DNA of 14,586 nucleotides from Planctomycetota bacterium (lineage in GTDB: Bacteria; Planctomycetota; UBA1135; UBA2386): assembly GCA_016793305.1 (NCBI GenBank), contig JAEUHU010000025.1, forward strand, positions 1-14,586. The letters run 5' to 3'. The translations under genes were made by a program, and so were the position numbers. The notes beneath the pieces are model-generated. The model saw nothing but the letters and a program-made list of their open reading frames with translations. It searched no databases and was not told the origin of the DNA. Below are positions 14,431 to 14,586 of the stretch, in pieces; positions within the stretch are counted from its first letter, which is position 1, and every line of letters begins with the position of its first letter.

Positions 14431-14586
14431 ATGACCGACGCGACGGCACCCCTGATCGGCTCGGGCCTCTCCGGCCTGCAGCAGGCCCTGCCCGAGGCCA
14501 AGGCGCTGCTGGCGCGCCGCCTCGTCGCCGCGGGGCGCACGCCGACGCTGCAGGACTTCGACGAGCACGGGCTGCGGCTCGCCACC
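14431..14586 (+). CDS. N-terminal part of an unknown protein (partial, 3' end outside window)
   Basis: An ATG at 14431 opens a frame that stays open to the window edge (52 codons). Nearly every codon ends in G or C, as in the confirmed genes, which supports real coding on this strand. The visible part is helical and charged (LPEAKALLARRLVAAGRTPT, then LQDFDEHGLRLAT), without a signal peptide, so it is probably cytoplasmic. I recognise no family from this fragment. It is divergent from the marR operon, with about 160 bp between the starts. No clear ribosome site precedes the ATG. Confidence 0.6.
   Translation, partial: MTDATAPLIGSGLSGLQQALPEAKALLARRLVAAGRTPTLQDFDEHGLRLAT

Overview
The window is very GC-rich chromosomal DNA with strongly G/C-biased third codon positions. 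It most resembles a member of the Planctomycetota, probably one of the less-studied high-GC lineages. This rests mainly on a large secreted metalloprotease whose C-terminal module (Gly/Ser/Leu-rich, ending in an '...AQGAAVVPG...TSNGMLFTLGV' type tail) is a style I associate with secreted planctomycetal proteins. A stand-alone ECF sigma factor, a HEAT-repeat surface protein and weak or absent Shine-Dalgarno sequences at many starts also fit. This is inference; there is no rRNA or other marker in the window to settle it. I see no tRNA, rRNA, CRISPR array, insertion sequence or integrase.

Layout. (1) 1-2128, plus strand: the tail of an unknown gene, then an exported protein with an N-terminal beta-rich domain and C-terminal HEAT-type helices that resembles the animal vitellogenin/lipoprotein N-terminal module. 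(2) 2201-4196: an ECF sigma factor (minus) divergent from a GT4 glycosyltransferase (plus), with 40 bp between the starts. (3) 4193-7447, minus: a 1084-aa secreted M36/fungalysin-like metalloprotease that meets the glycosyltransferase stop to stop, with a 4-bp overlap. (4) 7621-9093, minus: two genes with looser codon use, a zinc-finger-like DUF1963/YwqG-type protein and a small unknown protein; together they look like an accessory, immunity-type module. (5) 9178-9633, minus: a small four-helix membrane protein. (6) 9651-12255, plus: a translationally coupled operon of biotin carboxylase, a separate biotin carrier protein with a middle domain (a split acyl-CoA carboxylase alpha chain) and a YfiT/DinB-family metalloenzyme. 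(7) 12228-14270, minus: a MarR regulator, a Tat-exported LigB/YgiD-type extradiol dioxygenase and a Cys-rich lipoprotein, preceded by a recognisable promoter overlapped by a 22-bp imperfect palindrome. (8) 14431-end, plus: the start of an unknown gene.

How the parts work together. The carboxylase pair would form the ATP-dependent biotin carboxylation half of an acyl-CoA carboxylase; its carboxyltransferase must lie elsewhere. The MarR-dioxygenase-lipoprotein set looks like a self-regulated operon with an envelope-located enzyme. No complete, obviously novel multi-gene system is visible. The most original signals are the vitellogenin-like bacterial protein, the split carboxylase, the Tat-exported dioxygenase with its promoter/operator, and the immunity-like pair.
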